A stretch of 64,000 bases of DNA, from NCBI RefSeq assembly GCF_030116705.1, contig NZ_JAOTIK010000001.1, forward strand, positions 6,290,501 to 6,354,500. Direction: 5' to 3'. The position numbers and the translations under genes are program-made. Of the stretch, positions 32,540-40,754 are shown in pieces. A model generated the notes under the pieces. The model was not told the DNA's origin. It did not search any database and was given only the letters and a program-made list of their open reading frames with translations. Origin of the DNA: Streptomyces sp. ML-6. GTDB taxonomy: Bacteria; Actinomycetota; Actinomycetes; Streptomycetales; Streptomycetaceae. Positions within the stretch are counted from its first letter, which is position 1. Each line of letters starts with the position of its first letter.

Positions 32540-33568
32540 TCAGGGCAGGCGGATCCCCGTGGTTCTGGTAGCGGTCGAGATGAGTTGGGTGCCCAGGGCG
32601 GTGGTGGTGTGTCGGACCGTGTTGGCTTGCCGGAGGCTGGTGACCAGGCCGGCGTCTCGTAGTGCGGTGACGTGTTCCGAGGCTGAGGCCGGTGAGATGG
32701 CGAGGCTCTGGGCGAGTTGTTTGGTGCTGCAGCCGGCGGGGGAGGCCAGGGCCTCCAGGACGGCTGCGCGGGTGCGGCCCAGCAGGATCGCCAGGGCTTT
32801 CGATGCGCCTGGCCGGGCATTCGGTGGTGCGGCGACGAGGCTGTCGCTCTGGAGGTTCCAGACGGGTGCGTATACGAGGATGGGGGTGCCCACCTCGTTG
32901 AGCAGGGCCCGGGGGCGGGAGCCGCAGAAGATGTGGGCGGACAGGAGAAGTCCTCGCCCCTCCAGGTGGAAGTCGACCTGTCCTTGTCCAGGTGGACCGG
33001 GAAGCTCCAGGACGGGTTCCTCCCAGCGCACCTGCGGGTGCAGGCCGGCCAGTAACGCACCGACACCGAGGCGCGCCGTGGTGTGTACCCGCCAGGCGCG
33101 GTCCGCGTCGAGTACGGCCCGCATGTGGTCGACGAACGGGGTTACCGCGACGTCGTAGTAGGCGGACAGGGTGTCGGTCACCGCATCCAGTGCCTCACGG
33201 TCACCATGGGCCAGAAGCTGTGCCCAGGCGGGCAGGCGGTGGTGGCTCGACAGACGGTGCAGTTCTGCCTTGAGACGTCGTCGCGGCGTGCCTCGTATCG
33301 CGTCGAACGCCCCTGCGGTGGGGGTTGCGTGGTCGGGGCCCGGGGTGAGGAAGTCCGGAGCCCAGCCGGAGGCCGGTACCAGGGAACCGAGCAGCGACGC
33401 CCGAGCGGGCAGCTGCTTTCCGACGAGGTGCCGCCACGCCGAGAACCGTGGGCCCGAGCTGCGGCGGAGTGCTTGCAGACTCATCACGGCCTCACTCACC
33501 GGTAGCGAGCTGTTGTAGCCGATCGTCACCCGCGCCAGATCTTCCGAAGTGAAGTGGATTCGCAACAT
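32540..33568 (-). CDS. ArsR-type winged-helix transcriptional regulator
   Basis: 342 residues from ATG 33568 (MLRIHFTSEDLARVTIGYN). The C-terminal ~70 residues hold the winged helix (LLGRTRAAVLEALASPAGCSTKQLAQSLAISPASASEHVTALRDAGLVTSLRQANTVRHTTTALG), while the N-terminal 270 residues are a poorly conserved sensor-like domain. This arrangement (MLRIHFT... plus C-terminal ArsR HTH) is common in Streptomyces. It is divergent from a small secreted protein gene and convergent with the frameshifted hypothetical gene. Targets are unknown; the adjacent secreted protein is the obvious candidate. Confidence 0.83.
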   Translation of the reverse strand: MLRIHFTSEDLARVTIGYNSSLPVSEAVMSLQALRRSSGPRFSAWRHLVGKQLPARASLLGSLVPASGWAPDFLTPGPDHATPTAGAFDAIRGTPRRRLKAELHRLSSHHRLPAWAQLLAHGDREALDAVTDTLSAYYDVAVTPFVDHMRAVLDADRAWRVHTTARLGVGALLAGLHPQVRWEEPVLELPGPPGQGQVDFHLEGRGLLLSAHIFCGSRPRALLNEVGTPILVYAPVWNLQSDSLVAAPPNARPGASKALAILLGRTRAAVLEALASPAGCSTKQLAQSLAISPASASEHVTALRDAGLVTSLRQANTVRHTTTALGTQLISTATRTTGIRLP

Positions 33569-33838
33569 AAGGCCCCCATGTCCGAATTTCTGTTCCTGGT
33601 ACGTGCTGACCAGGAACATTCGGCTACAGCCGACGGTTTTTGTCGAGAACACGCCCGGCCAAAGACGATGTGTTCAGGCCCGATTCAAGGCCGAGCATCG
33701 AGTAAGCGCTCGGTCGGGAGACGGCCACCGAGAAATTCATCTGCTTCGTGGCAGGAGAAAGTAAGCCTCGCGCGAGGCATTGTCCAATGCGTGACCGCGC
33801 CCGCATTGGGTGAAAAGGTCCGCAGAGAAGGAGAAAGT

Positions 33839-34081
33839 ATGCGTGCACGAGTCCTGCTCACCGGCGCTGCGCTGGGAGCCGCCCTGCTGACGGGGGGTAC
33901 GGTCGCCACCGCGCAGGCGGCATCTGCCCCCTCCGAGGCGCGGACGTACGTCGACATCGGTACCTTCTCGTCCCAGAGCGCATGCCTGTCGTTCGGGTCG
34001 GCCGGCACCTACTCCGACTGGTACTGCAAGAAGAGCAGCACCACCAGCAACTGGCACCTCTGGGTGAACCTGGATTCGTAG
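33839..34081 (+). CDS. Small secreted protein
   Basis: 80 residues; GAAGGAG lies 5 bases before the ATG, which excludes the longer upstream frame. A Sec signal peptide is clear: MRARV, a hydrophobic core LLTGAALGAALLTGG and a cleavage site after ATAQA or AASA. The mature ~50 residues (YVDIGTFSSQSACLSFGSAG...WYCKKSSTTSNWHLWVNL) contain two Cys that could form a disulfide and many aromatic residues, like short extracellular beta-rich peptides of Streptomyces. Function unknown. A strong hairpin follows the stop by 42 bases. Confidence 0.78.
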   Translation: MRARVLLTGAALGAALLTGGTVATAQAASAPSEARTYVDIGTFSSQSACLSFGSAGTYSDWYCKKSSTTSNWHLWVNLDS

Positions 34082-34123
34082 GGCGCCTCCGGGGCTTTGT
34101 GTGAGCCCTCTGCCTCACGTGGG

Positions 34124-34162
34124 GTTGAGCCGGTCCTTCGACGGGGGGAGGACCGGCTCAAC
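34124..34162. terminator. Strong hairpin after the small secreted protein gene
   Basis: 14-bp perfect stem (34124-34137 with 34149-34162) around an 11-base loop; no U-tract. Placed between the secreted-protein stop and the IS element. Confidence 0.75.
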
Positions 34163-34215
34163 GCCTCCGGGTCTTCGGGCGACGGCAGCGTCCGACACAT
34201 GACCATCCTTACCTA

Positions 34216-35094
34216 AGAGCTTGTCTCATGTGGCGAGTTTCGCGAGCTTCTTGTAGCAGGTCGGTGCCGCCGCGAGTCCGAGGAGGGCCAGGAAGTGGCT
34301 GCCCTTTCGCTCGTATCGGACGGTCAGTCTGCGGTAGCCGAAAAGCCAGGAGATCGACCGCTCGATCCTCCAGCGGTGACGGCCGAGACGCTCGCCGGAC
34401 TCGACGCCGGGGCGGGCGATGCGGGGGACGATGCCGCGGCTGCGCAGCCAGGCCGGCCGGTCGGTGGAGTAGTACGCCTTGTCGGCGCGGGAACCTGCCG
34501 GGACGGCGGCGTCGGGGTCCACGGCGGGAGCGGATGGCGGGTATGCCCAGGATCAGCGGCACGAGGGCCTGGCTGTCGTGGACGTTCGCACCGGAGACAC
34601 CGGGGGCGAGAGGCAGGCCCTGTGCATCGGAGAGGGTGTGGAGCTTGCTGCCCTTCTTGCCCCGGTCGACCGGATTGCGCCCGGTCAGCGGCCCCCCTTT
34701 TTTTCGCACGGACCGAGGCCGCGTCCACGATGACCGAAGTCCAGTCCAGCTCACCGCGGGCCCCGGGCTCATCCAGGACCCTGTGATGCAGCCGCCGCCA
34801 CAGCCCTGCCCCGGTCCACGCGGAGAACCTGCGATGCGCGGTCGCCGGCGAGACTCCGAACGTCTCCGGCAGATGCCGCCAGGCGCAGCCACTGGTCAGC
34901 ACATACACCACGGTCGTGAATACGGCCCGTTCATCCACCGGAGCCGTCCCACCGCCTTGTGGACGAGATGCAAACGACGGCAGCAACGGAGCAACCAGCG
35001 ACCAGAGTTCGTCAGGAACCAACCGCTGCGACAGGCCAACACCCATGGCACTGCATCATGCCGCATCAACCTCACGCCACGTGAGACAAGCTCT
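34216..35094 (-). mobile_element. IS5-family insertion sequence (IS427-like)
   Basis: About 879 bp bounded by 20-bp terminal inverted repeats, AGAGCTTGTCTCATGTGGCG at the left and its match (one mismatch) at 35075-35094. The transposase is on the reverse strand. No clear target duplication can be read at the flanks, so one boundary may be off by a few bases or the duplication was lost. Confidence 0.88.
34226..35046 (-). pseudogene. IS5-family transposase with programmed and extra frameshifts
   Basis: ATG 35046 begins MGVGLSQRLVPDELWSLVAPLLPS, the usual start of IS427-type ORFA, with LTSGCAWRHLPETFGVSPATAHRRFSAW. In the A7-G6 run (34692-34704) a -1 shift, normal for this group, leads to GRNPVDRGKKGSKLHTLSDAQGLPL...GANVHDSQ (DDE region). 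A second shift near 34487-34493 then breaks the frame: RRRRPGRF continues as RADKAYYSTDRPAWLRSRG only in another frame, as if one C had been inserted. The end LGRHRWRIERSISWLFGYRRLTVRYERKG carries the catalytic Glu. The extra shift should inactivate this copy. Confidence 0.8.
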
Positions 35095-35186
35095 GAGAAC
35101 CCGCGCGAATTGGTGAGGCAGGGGCGGACTGCGGGTCTGGGGCGGGTCTTGTTTGCTGAGGCTGCTGGACGGTTCGTCAGTAACGT

Positions 35187-35204
35187 TGCGTAATTGGCTA
35201 CGCA
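35187..35204. promoter_or_regulatory. TGCGTA-N6-TACGCA inverted repeat before the WD40 gene
   Basis: Perfect 6-bp arms with a 6-base spacer, 29 bases upstream of the preferred ATG (35234). It could be an operator, or a remnant inside a truncated longer gene. Confidence 0.35.
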
Positions 35205-35233
35205 GTCGCGTGGTGGGCTGGTTGGGTGCGGGT

Positions 35234-36499
35234 ATGTCCGATGATCTGAACGTTGACGGGGTTGAGGCCGTGCTTGCGGGCGCGGATGGGCGGTTGGCGG
35301 ATCCGGGGTTTCTGGTGAATGCCGACCCAACGGAGGTGCTGGGGCTGGTGGATGCGGCTTCGGGGCCTGCTGGGCGGCTGGCGGGGGCGGTGTACCGGGC
35401 GTCGGCGCACCTGCACCGTGAGGCTGGTGCGGGGGTACGGAGGCAGTTGCTGGCGTTGGATGCCGTCCGGTTCGGGGATCGGGGACTGGCGGCGCGGATC
35501 ACCGCCGTACTGGTGGAGGGCGAACCCGCCGCGCCGTGGGGGGTGGAGTGGGCGACTGGCAGCATGGTCGATCGCAGCCTCTGGCAGACCCTCGCCGGTC
35601 ACACCAGCACGGTGAGTGGAGTGGCGACGGGGGTGGTGGAGGGCCGTCCGGTCGCCGTCACCAGCAGCAGGGACGGGACGGTGCGGGTGTGGGATCTGGC
35701 CGCCGGTCGGCAGGTTGGCCGGCCCCTCATCGGTGACACCCACATGGTGTCTGGGGTGGCGATGGGGGTGGTGGACGGCTGCCCCGTCGCGGTCAGCGGC
35801 GACGATGAGACGGTGCGGGTGTGGGATCTGGCCGCCGGTCGGCAGGTTGGCCGGCCCCTCATCGGTGACACCCACATGGTGTCTGGAGTAGCGATGGGGG
35901 TGGTGGACGGCTGCCCGGTCGCCGTTATTGGCAGCCGTGACGGATCGGTGCAGGTGTGGGACTTGACCACCCGCCAGCAGTTCTGCGAACCCCTGCAGGA
36001 CCACGTCCGCAGCACGGTGGATGCGGTGGCGACGGGGGTGCTGGACGGCCGCCCGGTCGCCGTCTCCAGTGGCCAGGACAGGAGGGTGCGGGTGTGGGAC
36101 CTGACCACCGGCAAGCCGGTCGGCGAACCCCTGACCGGTCACACCGACGGGGTGTATGGGGTGGCGACGGGGGTGGTGGAGGGCCGCCTGTTCGCCGTCA
36201 CCGGCAGCATGGATGAGACGGTGCGGGTGTGGGACCTGACCACCGGCAAGCCGGTCGGCGAGCCCCTGACCGGTCATACCGGCTGGGTGTATGGGGTGGC
36301 GACGGGGGTGGTGGAGGGCCGTCCGGTCGCCGTCACCGGCAGTGGGGACGGGACGGTGCGGGTGTGGGACCTGACCACCGGCCGGCCTTCTGGGCCGGAG
36401 TTGGTGTTCCCCGCGGAGGTGTTCGCGGTGGCCGTCACTTCGGATGGCCGGCTGGTAGTGGGGTTCGGTCATGAGGTGGCGGTGCTGGCCCGCCGCTGA
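35234..36499 (+). CDS. WD40 beta-propeller protein, probably a truncated STAND-type protein
   Basis: 421 residues from ATG 35234 (frame open to a TTG at 35153). Residues 1-110 (VLAGADGRLADPGFLVNADPTEVLGLVDAASGPAGRLAGAVYRASAHLHREAGAGVRRQLLALDAVRFGDRGLA) are the helical linker that normally follows the NACHT/STAND ATPase of large Streptomyces WD40 proteins. Six ~44-residue WD repeats ending VRVWDL(A/T)(A/T)G plus a closing strand make a full seven-bladed propeller. Effector and ATPase domains are missing, and an IS element ends 139 bp upstream, suggesting truncation. Related full-length proteins act in protease- or nuclease-linked sensing, but this remnant may be inert. Confidence 0.75.
   Translation: MSDDLNVDGVEAVLAGADGRLADPGFLVNADPTEVLGLVDAASGPAGRLAGAVYRASAHLHREAGAGVRRQLLALDAVRFGDRGLAARITAVLVEGEPAAPWGVEWATGSMVDRSLWQTLAGHTSTVSGVATGVVEGRPVAVTSSRDGTVRVWDLAAGRQVGRPLIGDTHMVSGVAMGVVDGCPVAVSGDDETVRVWDLAAGRQVGRPLIGDTHMVSGVAMGVVDGCPVAVIGSRDGSVQVWDLTTRQQFCEPLQDHVRSTVDAVATGVLDGRPVAVSSGQDRRVRVWDLTTGKPVGEPLTGHTDGVYGVATGVVEGRLFAVTGSMDETVRVWDLTTGKPVGEPLTGHTGWVYGVATGVVEGRPVAVTGSGDGTVRVWDLTTGRPSGPELVFPAEVFAVAVTSDGRLVVGFGHEVAVLARR
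35677..35886 (+). repeat. Identical 78-bp direct repeats inside the WD40 gene
   Basis: Bases 35677-35754 and 35809-35886 are identical, 132 bp apart, covering the end of one blade and the start of the next. Perfect identity at synonymous sites indicates recent duplication or gene conversion of a blade. Confidence 0.85.
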
Positions 36500-36537
36500 C
36501 CAGGCGGTCCCGCGCGGTGCACCCCGGGGGTGTCCCA

Positions 36538-37413
36538 CACAGTGATCTCATAAGCGGCGGTGCGGGCGTTCGTCCCAGCGGTGGGTTGTCCATGCCCGGC
36601 GGATCAGGCTGCGTACGGTGATGACGGTGTCGGCGAGATCGAAGAACACGTTGATCACGGTGGTCCGGCGTTCGTGGCAGCGGGCGAGGCGCTGGAAGGC
36701 GTTCTGCCAGGCATGGGTACGCTCCACGTGCCACCTCTGACCTGCCTGGATCGGCGCCTTCTCGCCCTTGTGAGCGAGTCGGCCGTGAAGGCCGCGTTCG
36801 GCGAGCAGGGCGCGGGTCCTGTCGGAGTCGTAGCCGACGTCCAGGTGCACGGTGATGTCGTCAGGCAGGGGGCCGAGGTCGTCCAGCAGGTCCAGGGTCG
36901 GGGCGAGCAGCCGGGAGTCGTGGCGATTGGCTCCGGCCAGGACGCGGCCCAGTGGAATACCGTAACCGCCCGTCATGCCGGAGCGTTTCAGGCCCTGTTT
37001 GCCTCGGTCGACCGGCGAACGCCCGGCTGCTTCGCCGCATCCGGGAGCCTTGGTGATAGCGCCGTCGACAGCGATCCGGTCCAGGACGAGGCCGACGATC
37101 CGGTCGTACGACTCCAGCGCGATCCTCTTGAACTCGGCGAAAACGTCCAGCCGTACCCACTCATAGCGGCGGCTGCGGATCGTGGTGGCCGAGCACGTCG
37201 TATCCGCTGTCGCCTCGTAGGAACAGCCGAAACGCAGCAGTTGCAGCACCGTGCCGAAGACGACCCGGCCGCTGATACGCCTGCGGTGGCAGCCGAGCGG
37301 ATGGTCCGGGTGATACCCCGGCCGCACAGGCAACAGGGCCGCGAACTGATCCCAGAGCGGTTCAGCGAGCCACGACGGCAGAACGCGCACAGGTCTCCTC
37401 AGAAATCACAGAG
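36538..37413 (-). mobile_element. Second IS5-family insertion sequence
   Basis: The transposase at 36548-37390 is flanked by imperfect inverted ends, AGTGATCTCATAAGC-like at 36541 and its reverse near 37400 (about nine of fourteen positions agree). Exact ends are approximate. It lies 50 bp after the WD40 gene. Confidence 0.65.
36548..37390 (-). CDS. IS5-family transposase (intact)
   Basis: 280 residues, single frame. N-terminal DUF4096-like HTH part (LPSWLAEPLWDQFAALLPVRPGYHPDHPLGCHRRRISGRVVFGTVLQLLRFGCSYEA), then a DDE domain. VDGAITKAPGCGEAAGRSPVDRGKQGLKRSGMTGGYGIPLGRVLAGANRHDSRLLAPTLDLL carries the first Asp, HLDVGYDSDRTRALLAERGLHG the second, and WHVERTHAWQNAFQRLARCHERR the Glu. It is intact in this window and could supply transposase to its own element. 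Confidence 0.88.
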   Translation of the reverse strand: MRVLPSWLAEPLWDQFAALLPVRPGYHPDHPLGCHRRRISGRVVFGTVLQLLRFGCSYEATADTTCSATTIRSRRYEWVRLDVFAEFKRIALESYDRIVGLVLDRIAVDGAITKAPGCGEAAGRSPVDRGKQGLKRSGMTGGYGIPLGRVLAGANRHDSRLLAPTLDLLDDLGPLPDDITVHLDVGYDSDRTRALLAERGLHGRLAHKGEKAPIQAGQRWHVERTHAWQNAFQRLARCHERRTTVINVFFDLADTVITVRSLIRRAWTTHRWDERPHRRL

Positions 37414-37688
37414 CGTCGCAACTCCATGATCACCGGGCCTGCGCCCGTTCCTGCTGCCAGTTTCCCCAACCGCGCCTATCCGCGTGACCACTAAGTGTGC
37501 GGTTCGCGTTGAGTCGGATCGTAGCCTCCCCATGAGTCGAACTCACCATGCGGGGTCACCTGATGACGCACCGAATCACGGTGCTCCTCACAGCGTCCGG
37601 CAGCATGATGAGAGCCGCGGCGTCGACCTGCTCGTGAATGTCTTGAACGTCGAGGGCGGCGGCGCGTACGGTGACGAACACCTGCTGG
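37414..37688. other. Intergenic stretch with one weak small frame
   Basis: About 275 bases. On the reverse strand a GTG at 37681 opens a 41-codon frame (FVTVRAAALDVQDIHEQVDAAALIMLPDAVRSTVIRCVI) directly after the RsbW-like gene, with acceptable composition but no ribosome site. It may be a degraded gene 3' end. Nothing else is seen. Confidence 0.25.
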
Positions 37689-38129
37689 TCAAGGAGTCGA
37701 CAGCTCGGCCCGGACGGTCTTGCCGCCGGGTGGGTGGGGAACGTAGTCCCAGTGGTCGGCGAGGACGGCGACGAGCAGCAGGCCGCGGCCGCCGGAGTGC
37801 AGCGCCTCAGGTTCGGTGTCTGCCGGAGGGGGCTGAGGGAACACCTCCCCGCGGGCGTCGGTGACTTCGACGCGGAGGCGGCCGGCCTCCGGGGCGAGGA
37901 CGAGCGTGAGCCGGAAGCAGCGACCGGGCACGAGGCCGTGGAGGACGGCATTGGCGGCAAGCTCGGCGATCACGATTTCGGCACGCTCCGTGAGGTCCTG
38001 CGGAGCGCCCCAGGTCCGCAGTTGAGTCACGCCGAGAAGCCGGGCGAGCCGGGCGCCGCGCCGCGTGGACGACAGCAACTGGGTGAAGACGTGCTGCGAA
38101 ACGACCAGTTGGGGGAGAGGTTGGTTCAT
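37689..38129 (-). CDS. RsbW/SpoIIAB-like ATP-binding regulatory protein
   Basis: 146 residues from ATG 38129; a further ATG at 38204 would add 25 residues lacking family similarity. It is a HATPase_c_2 domain: LTERAEIVIAELAANAVLHGL (N box with the conserved E and N), RLRVEVTDARGEVF (G1) and EALHSGGRGLLLVAVLADHWDYVPHPPGGKTVRAEL (G2 and final strand). Such orphan kinases sit in front of XRE-DUF5753/DUF397 pairs in many Streptomyces and probably act as anti-sigma-type partners. Divergent from the XRE gene, with a GTACGC...GCGTAC-type repeat (38179-38196) between them. Confidence 0.84.
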   Translation of the reverse strand: MNQPLPQLVVSQHVFTQLLSSTRRGARLARLLGVTQLRTWGAPQDLTERAEIVIAELAANAVLHGLVPGRCFRLTLVLAPEAGRLRVEVTDARGEVFPQPPPADTEPEALHSGGRGLLLVAVLADHWDYVPHPPGGKTVRAELSTP

Positions 38130-38303
38130 GGCGCCATCGTGGCGGCCGGATATGGCCGGATGCGAGCGCCACACCACGTACGCGGAGTCAGCGTACGGGC
38201 ACATGGAGTAGGCGGTACGCGAGGTCAGCTGTCACGCTGGGTGGTGAACGCGAACGGTGGCGAGGAGCCGCCGCGGGTGCGGTACGGAGAAGAGGAGCGG
38301 CGG

Positions 38304-39191
38304 ATGGAAATGGTTGAAGAGGAGACGGGGGCGGCCGGGGGCGCCGAGGCCCGGGTGGTTACGGCGGGGGAGGGGGAGCGGGAGCCCCATCCGTCGGACA
38401 GTCTGCGTACGTTCGGCGCGGTCGTCCAGGCCCTGCGCGAACACGCGGGGCTCAGCCGGACCGAGCTCGGCGACCTCGTCCAGTACTCCAAACACACCGT
38501 GGAGTCCGTCGAGTTGGGCCGCCGCATGCCGGACGAGGAGTTCGTCGAGCGCGCGGAGGGGGCGCTCGGCAACACGGGTGCGCTGCGGAAAGCGGCCGGC
38601 CACCTCAGCCGGGGCGAGGTCGGCCTCGCGGCGTGGTTCAGGCGCTGGGCCCGGCTGGAGCGGAAGGCGGTGAGCCTGCACACGTACGAGTGCCGACTGG
38701 TGCCGGGGCTGTTGCAGTCGGAGGCGTACGCGCGGGCGGTGTTCGAGGGCACGATTCCGCTGCGGACCGACGGTGAGTTGGAGGACCAGCTCGCCGCGCG
38801 GATGGAACGGCAGCGGATGATGCGGGAACGGCCCACGGTGCCGTTCAGCTTCATCATCGAGGAGCACGTGTTCCGGCGGCGATTCGGGGATGCGGAGGCG
38901 ATGCGCGGGTTGGTGGACCACGTGCTGGAGCTCACCGCACCGCGCAATGTGACGCTCCAGGTGGTGCCGCTGGAGGCAGAGTTGCATCCGTGTCTGGATG
39001 GCCCGGTTCAGTTGCTGGAAACTCCAGACGGCAAGCGGCTCGGCTACTCGGAGGGGCAGCAGAACGGTCGGCTCATCTCGGACTGGAAAGAGGTGAGCCT
39101 GCTCTGCCAACGCTATGAAAGACTGCGCTCGCAGGCCCTGAGCCCCAAGGAAACCCGGGCCCTGCTGAAGCGACTGCGAGGAGAGCTATGA
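38304..39191 (+). CDS. XRE-family regulator with DUF5753 domain
   Basis: 295 residues; GAGGAG lies 6 bases before ATG 38304. Residues ~35-95 are the XRE helix-turn-helix (FGAVVQALREHAGLSRTELGDLVQYSKHTVESVELGRRMP). The rest is DUF5753 (LERKAVSLHTYECRLVPGLLQSEAYARAVF...FIIEEHVFRRRFGDAEAMRGLVDHVLELTAPRNVTLQVVPLEAELHPCLDGPVQLLE). Its stop overlaps the DUF397 gene (ATGA). Such pairs, related to BldB/WhiJ-type systems, control development; the DUF397 partner often acts like an antitoxin or modulator of the XRE protein. Which genes it controls is unknown. Confidence 0.92.
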   Translation: MEMVEEETGAAGGAEARVVTAGEGEREPHPSDSLRTFGAVVQALREHAGLSRTELGDLVQYSKHTVESVELGRRMPDEEFVERAEGALGNTGALRKAAGHLSRGEVGLAAWFRRWARLERKAVSLHTYECRLVPGLLQSEAYARAVFEGTIPLRTDGELEDQLAARMERQRMMRERPTVPFSFIIEEHVFRRRFGDAEAMRGLVDHVLELTAPRNVTLQVVPLEAELHPCLDGPVQLLETPDGKRLGYSEGQQNGRLISDWKEVSLLCQRYERLRSQALSPKETRALLKRLRGEL

Positions 39192-39388
39192 GCAGCGGTA
39201 TGACGGAACTCGCCTGGTTCAAGTCCAGCTACAGCGGCAGCCAGGGCGACAGCTGCGTGGAGATTGCGGTCGCCGAAGAGGCTGTTCACGTACGGGACTC
39301 GAAGGACCTGGCCCGCCCGGCCTTCGCCGTGGGGCGCGCGGAGTGGGCGCCCTTCGTGAGGTTCGTGTCGGGTGCCTCGGAGGTGTAA
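39188..39388 (+). CDS. DUF397 domain protein
   Basis: 66 residues, entirely DUF397: LAWFKSSYSGSQGDSCVEIAVAEEAVHVRDSKDLARPAFAVGRAEWAPFVRFV. Translationally coupled to the XRE-DUF5753 gene by ATGA. Small acidic/neutral partner protein as in WhiJ-like loci. Confidence 0.94.
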   Translation: MSSGMTELAWFKSSYSGSQGDSCVEIAVAEEAVHVRDSKDLARPAFAVGRAEWAPFVRFVSGASEV

Positions 39389-39528
39389 CCGAGCGCGGCA
39401 CGGTTGATGAAGCGGTCGCCGAGGTCGGGGTCCGGCCTCGGCGCCGCCTTTTTGGGTGCCGCTGATCTTCGACGAGGAGCCGGTCTTCGGCAGTGACGTG
39501 CCCGTGTGGGAGGACAAAGGAGGCGGGA

Positions 39529-40422
39529 GTGAATGAGAGCCAGCGCACCTCCTACGAGGTGCTGAAGGCCGGCGCGCTTGATCTCGCATCGACCTGGGAC
39601 GGCGTGGCGTATCGCCTCGGGGGCGAGACGCCGCCGTTGAGCCGGTGCGCGCAGGAAGCCGCGGTGCTCCCCTCCGGAGTCGAGGCTCCGGAGAAGCTGA
39701 CCCGGACGATCGCACAGGACGCAGCTACCTACGTCACCGCAGCATCGCAGCACGTCCGCGCGCTCGCTGGTCTGCTCGGCCCTGAGGCCGTCCTCACGGG
39801 TTGGTCGCTCACTCGGGCCCTGGTGGAGCACTGCAGCCGGGCGACCTGGCTGCTGGGGCTCGACGTGACACCGACTGGTCGCGTCGCCCGGTTCTACATG
39901 GAGCGAATCGTTAGCCTGCACATGGCCAGGTTGGCCGCAGAGCAAGTCGGCAACCGGAAGCGAGCAAAGAAGCTGAAGCGGGACCGAGAGGCGCTGCTGA
40001 GCCAGGCCAGACAGGTCTTCCCCGACATCAAGCTGTTCAAGGTCGAGAAGCTCAACGACTGGGCGGTCGGCGGGGAGACATACGCGGGCCTTGGCAAGGC
40101 GGTCAACGGCTTGGGCCGGGACCACCTGAACACGCGTGGCCTGTACGACATGCTGTCGACTTTCACCCACCCCTCGTTGTACCGGCTCCACGCCCAGACG
40201 ACCGTCACGCAGTTGGAGGACCAGGTCCACTACGCATTCACCGCGCACCCCGACGTGATCCGGTGGCAGATCGCAGTGGCCAGCGGCAGCGTGTACAGAG
40301 CCGCTCATCACGTCGTTGCCTACCTGCAGCTCGACGTCGCACCACTCGAGCAGTGGGCCGATGATCACCCGGAACTACTCGCGTGGTCGCGGTCGATGGA
40401 CGACCCCAGAACGTTGCGATGA
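39529..40422 (+). CDS. Hypothetical helical protein with HEPN-like Rx4H motif
   Basis: 297 residues; GTG 39529 is preceded by AAAGGAGG with a 5-base spacer, excluding the longer frame. The protein is mostly helical. R96-ALVE-H101 in WSLTRALVEHCSRATWLLGL has the Rx4H spacing of HEPN ribonucleases and of DUF5677-like proteins, and a second conserved-looking segment is STFTHPSLYRLHAQ. Base composition is lower in GC than neighbouring core genes. No family is firmly recognised; a HEPN-type toxin or defence RNase is only a suggestion. It sits at the edge of the defence island next to the DISARM-like operon. Confidence 0.65.
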   Translation: MNESQRTSYEVLKAGALDLASTWDGVAYRLGGETPPLSRCAQEAAVLPSGVEAPEKLTRTIAQDAATYVTAASQHVRALAGLLGPEAVLTGWSLTRALVEHCSRATWLLGLDVTPTGRVARFYMERIVSLHMARLAAEQVGNRKRAKKLKRDREALLSQARQVFPDIKLFKVEKLNDWAVGGETYAGLGKAVNGLGRDHLNTRGLYDMLSTFTHPSLYRLHAQTTVTQLEDQVHYAFTAHPDVIRWQIAVASGSVYRAAHHVVAYLQLDVAPLEQWADDHPELLAWSRSMDDPRTLR

Positions 40423-40529
40423 AGCCGAAGACGCTTTTCGAGCTCACGTCGACGCCCTTGGCGCCGAGGACATCGGCGCGGAATCCCTCCAGCGTCTCCG
40501 TCTCGAGCCTCATCTTCGCAGGTCAGGCC

Positions 40530-40754
40530 CTATTCTCTCCTGGTCACTCGGGCGTGGTCGGTGTACTCACGTCGATGTAGGTCGTGCCCGGTCCTGCCAG
40601 CGTGCTTCAGCGCCCAGCCCTGGGCGTCGTCCGAGACGCACTGGGGGCCGGAGTCGGCCCCGCACTCGTATGTCACGCAGAAGATCTGCGCGGTGATGCC
40701 GCCGTTGGGAACGTGGCTGATCGTGTGATCGACGAAGCGCAGGACAGAGCGAAC
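40530..40754 (-). pseudogene. DUF7848-like small protein gene without a standard start
   Basis: Reading the reverse strand from about 40754 to TAG 40530-40532 gives VRSVLRFVDHTISHVPNGG, then ITAQIFCVTYECGADSGP and ALKHAGRTGHDLHRREYTDH. This closely resembles the short Streptomyces DUF7848 proteins (RFVDHTI..., paired Cys, W-x3-H, GH). No ATG, GTG or TTG exists in frame before the next upstream stop; only CTG at 40740-40742 could serve. It may use a rare start or be decayed. Confidence 0.5.

Noticed and set aside
35198..36538. His/Pro-rich reverse-strand frame opposite the WD40 gene
   Set aside because: Repetitive shadow of the WD40 repeats.
37484..37864. 126-codon forward frame before the RsbW-like gene
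   Set aside because: No ribosome site or recognisable domain, overlaps the 3' part of the RsbW-like gene.
40238..40513. Reverse frame beginning MRLETETLEGFRADVLGAKGVD next to the DUF7848-like gene
   Set aside because: The start looks gene-like, but the frame overlaps the end of the supported forward gene and turns into Arg-rich shadow sequence.
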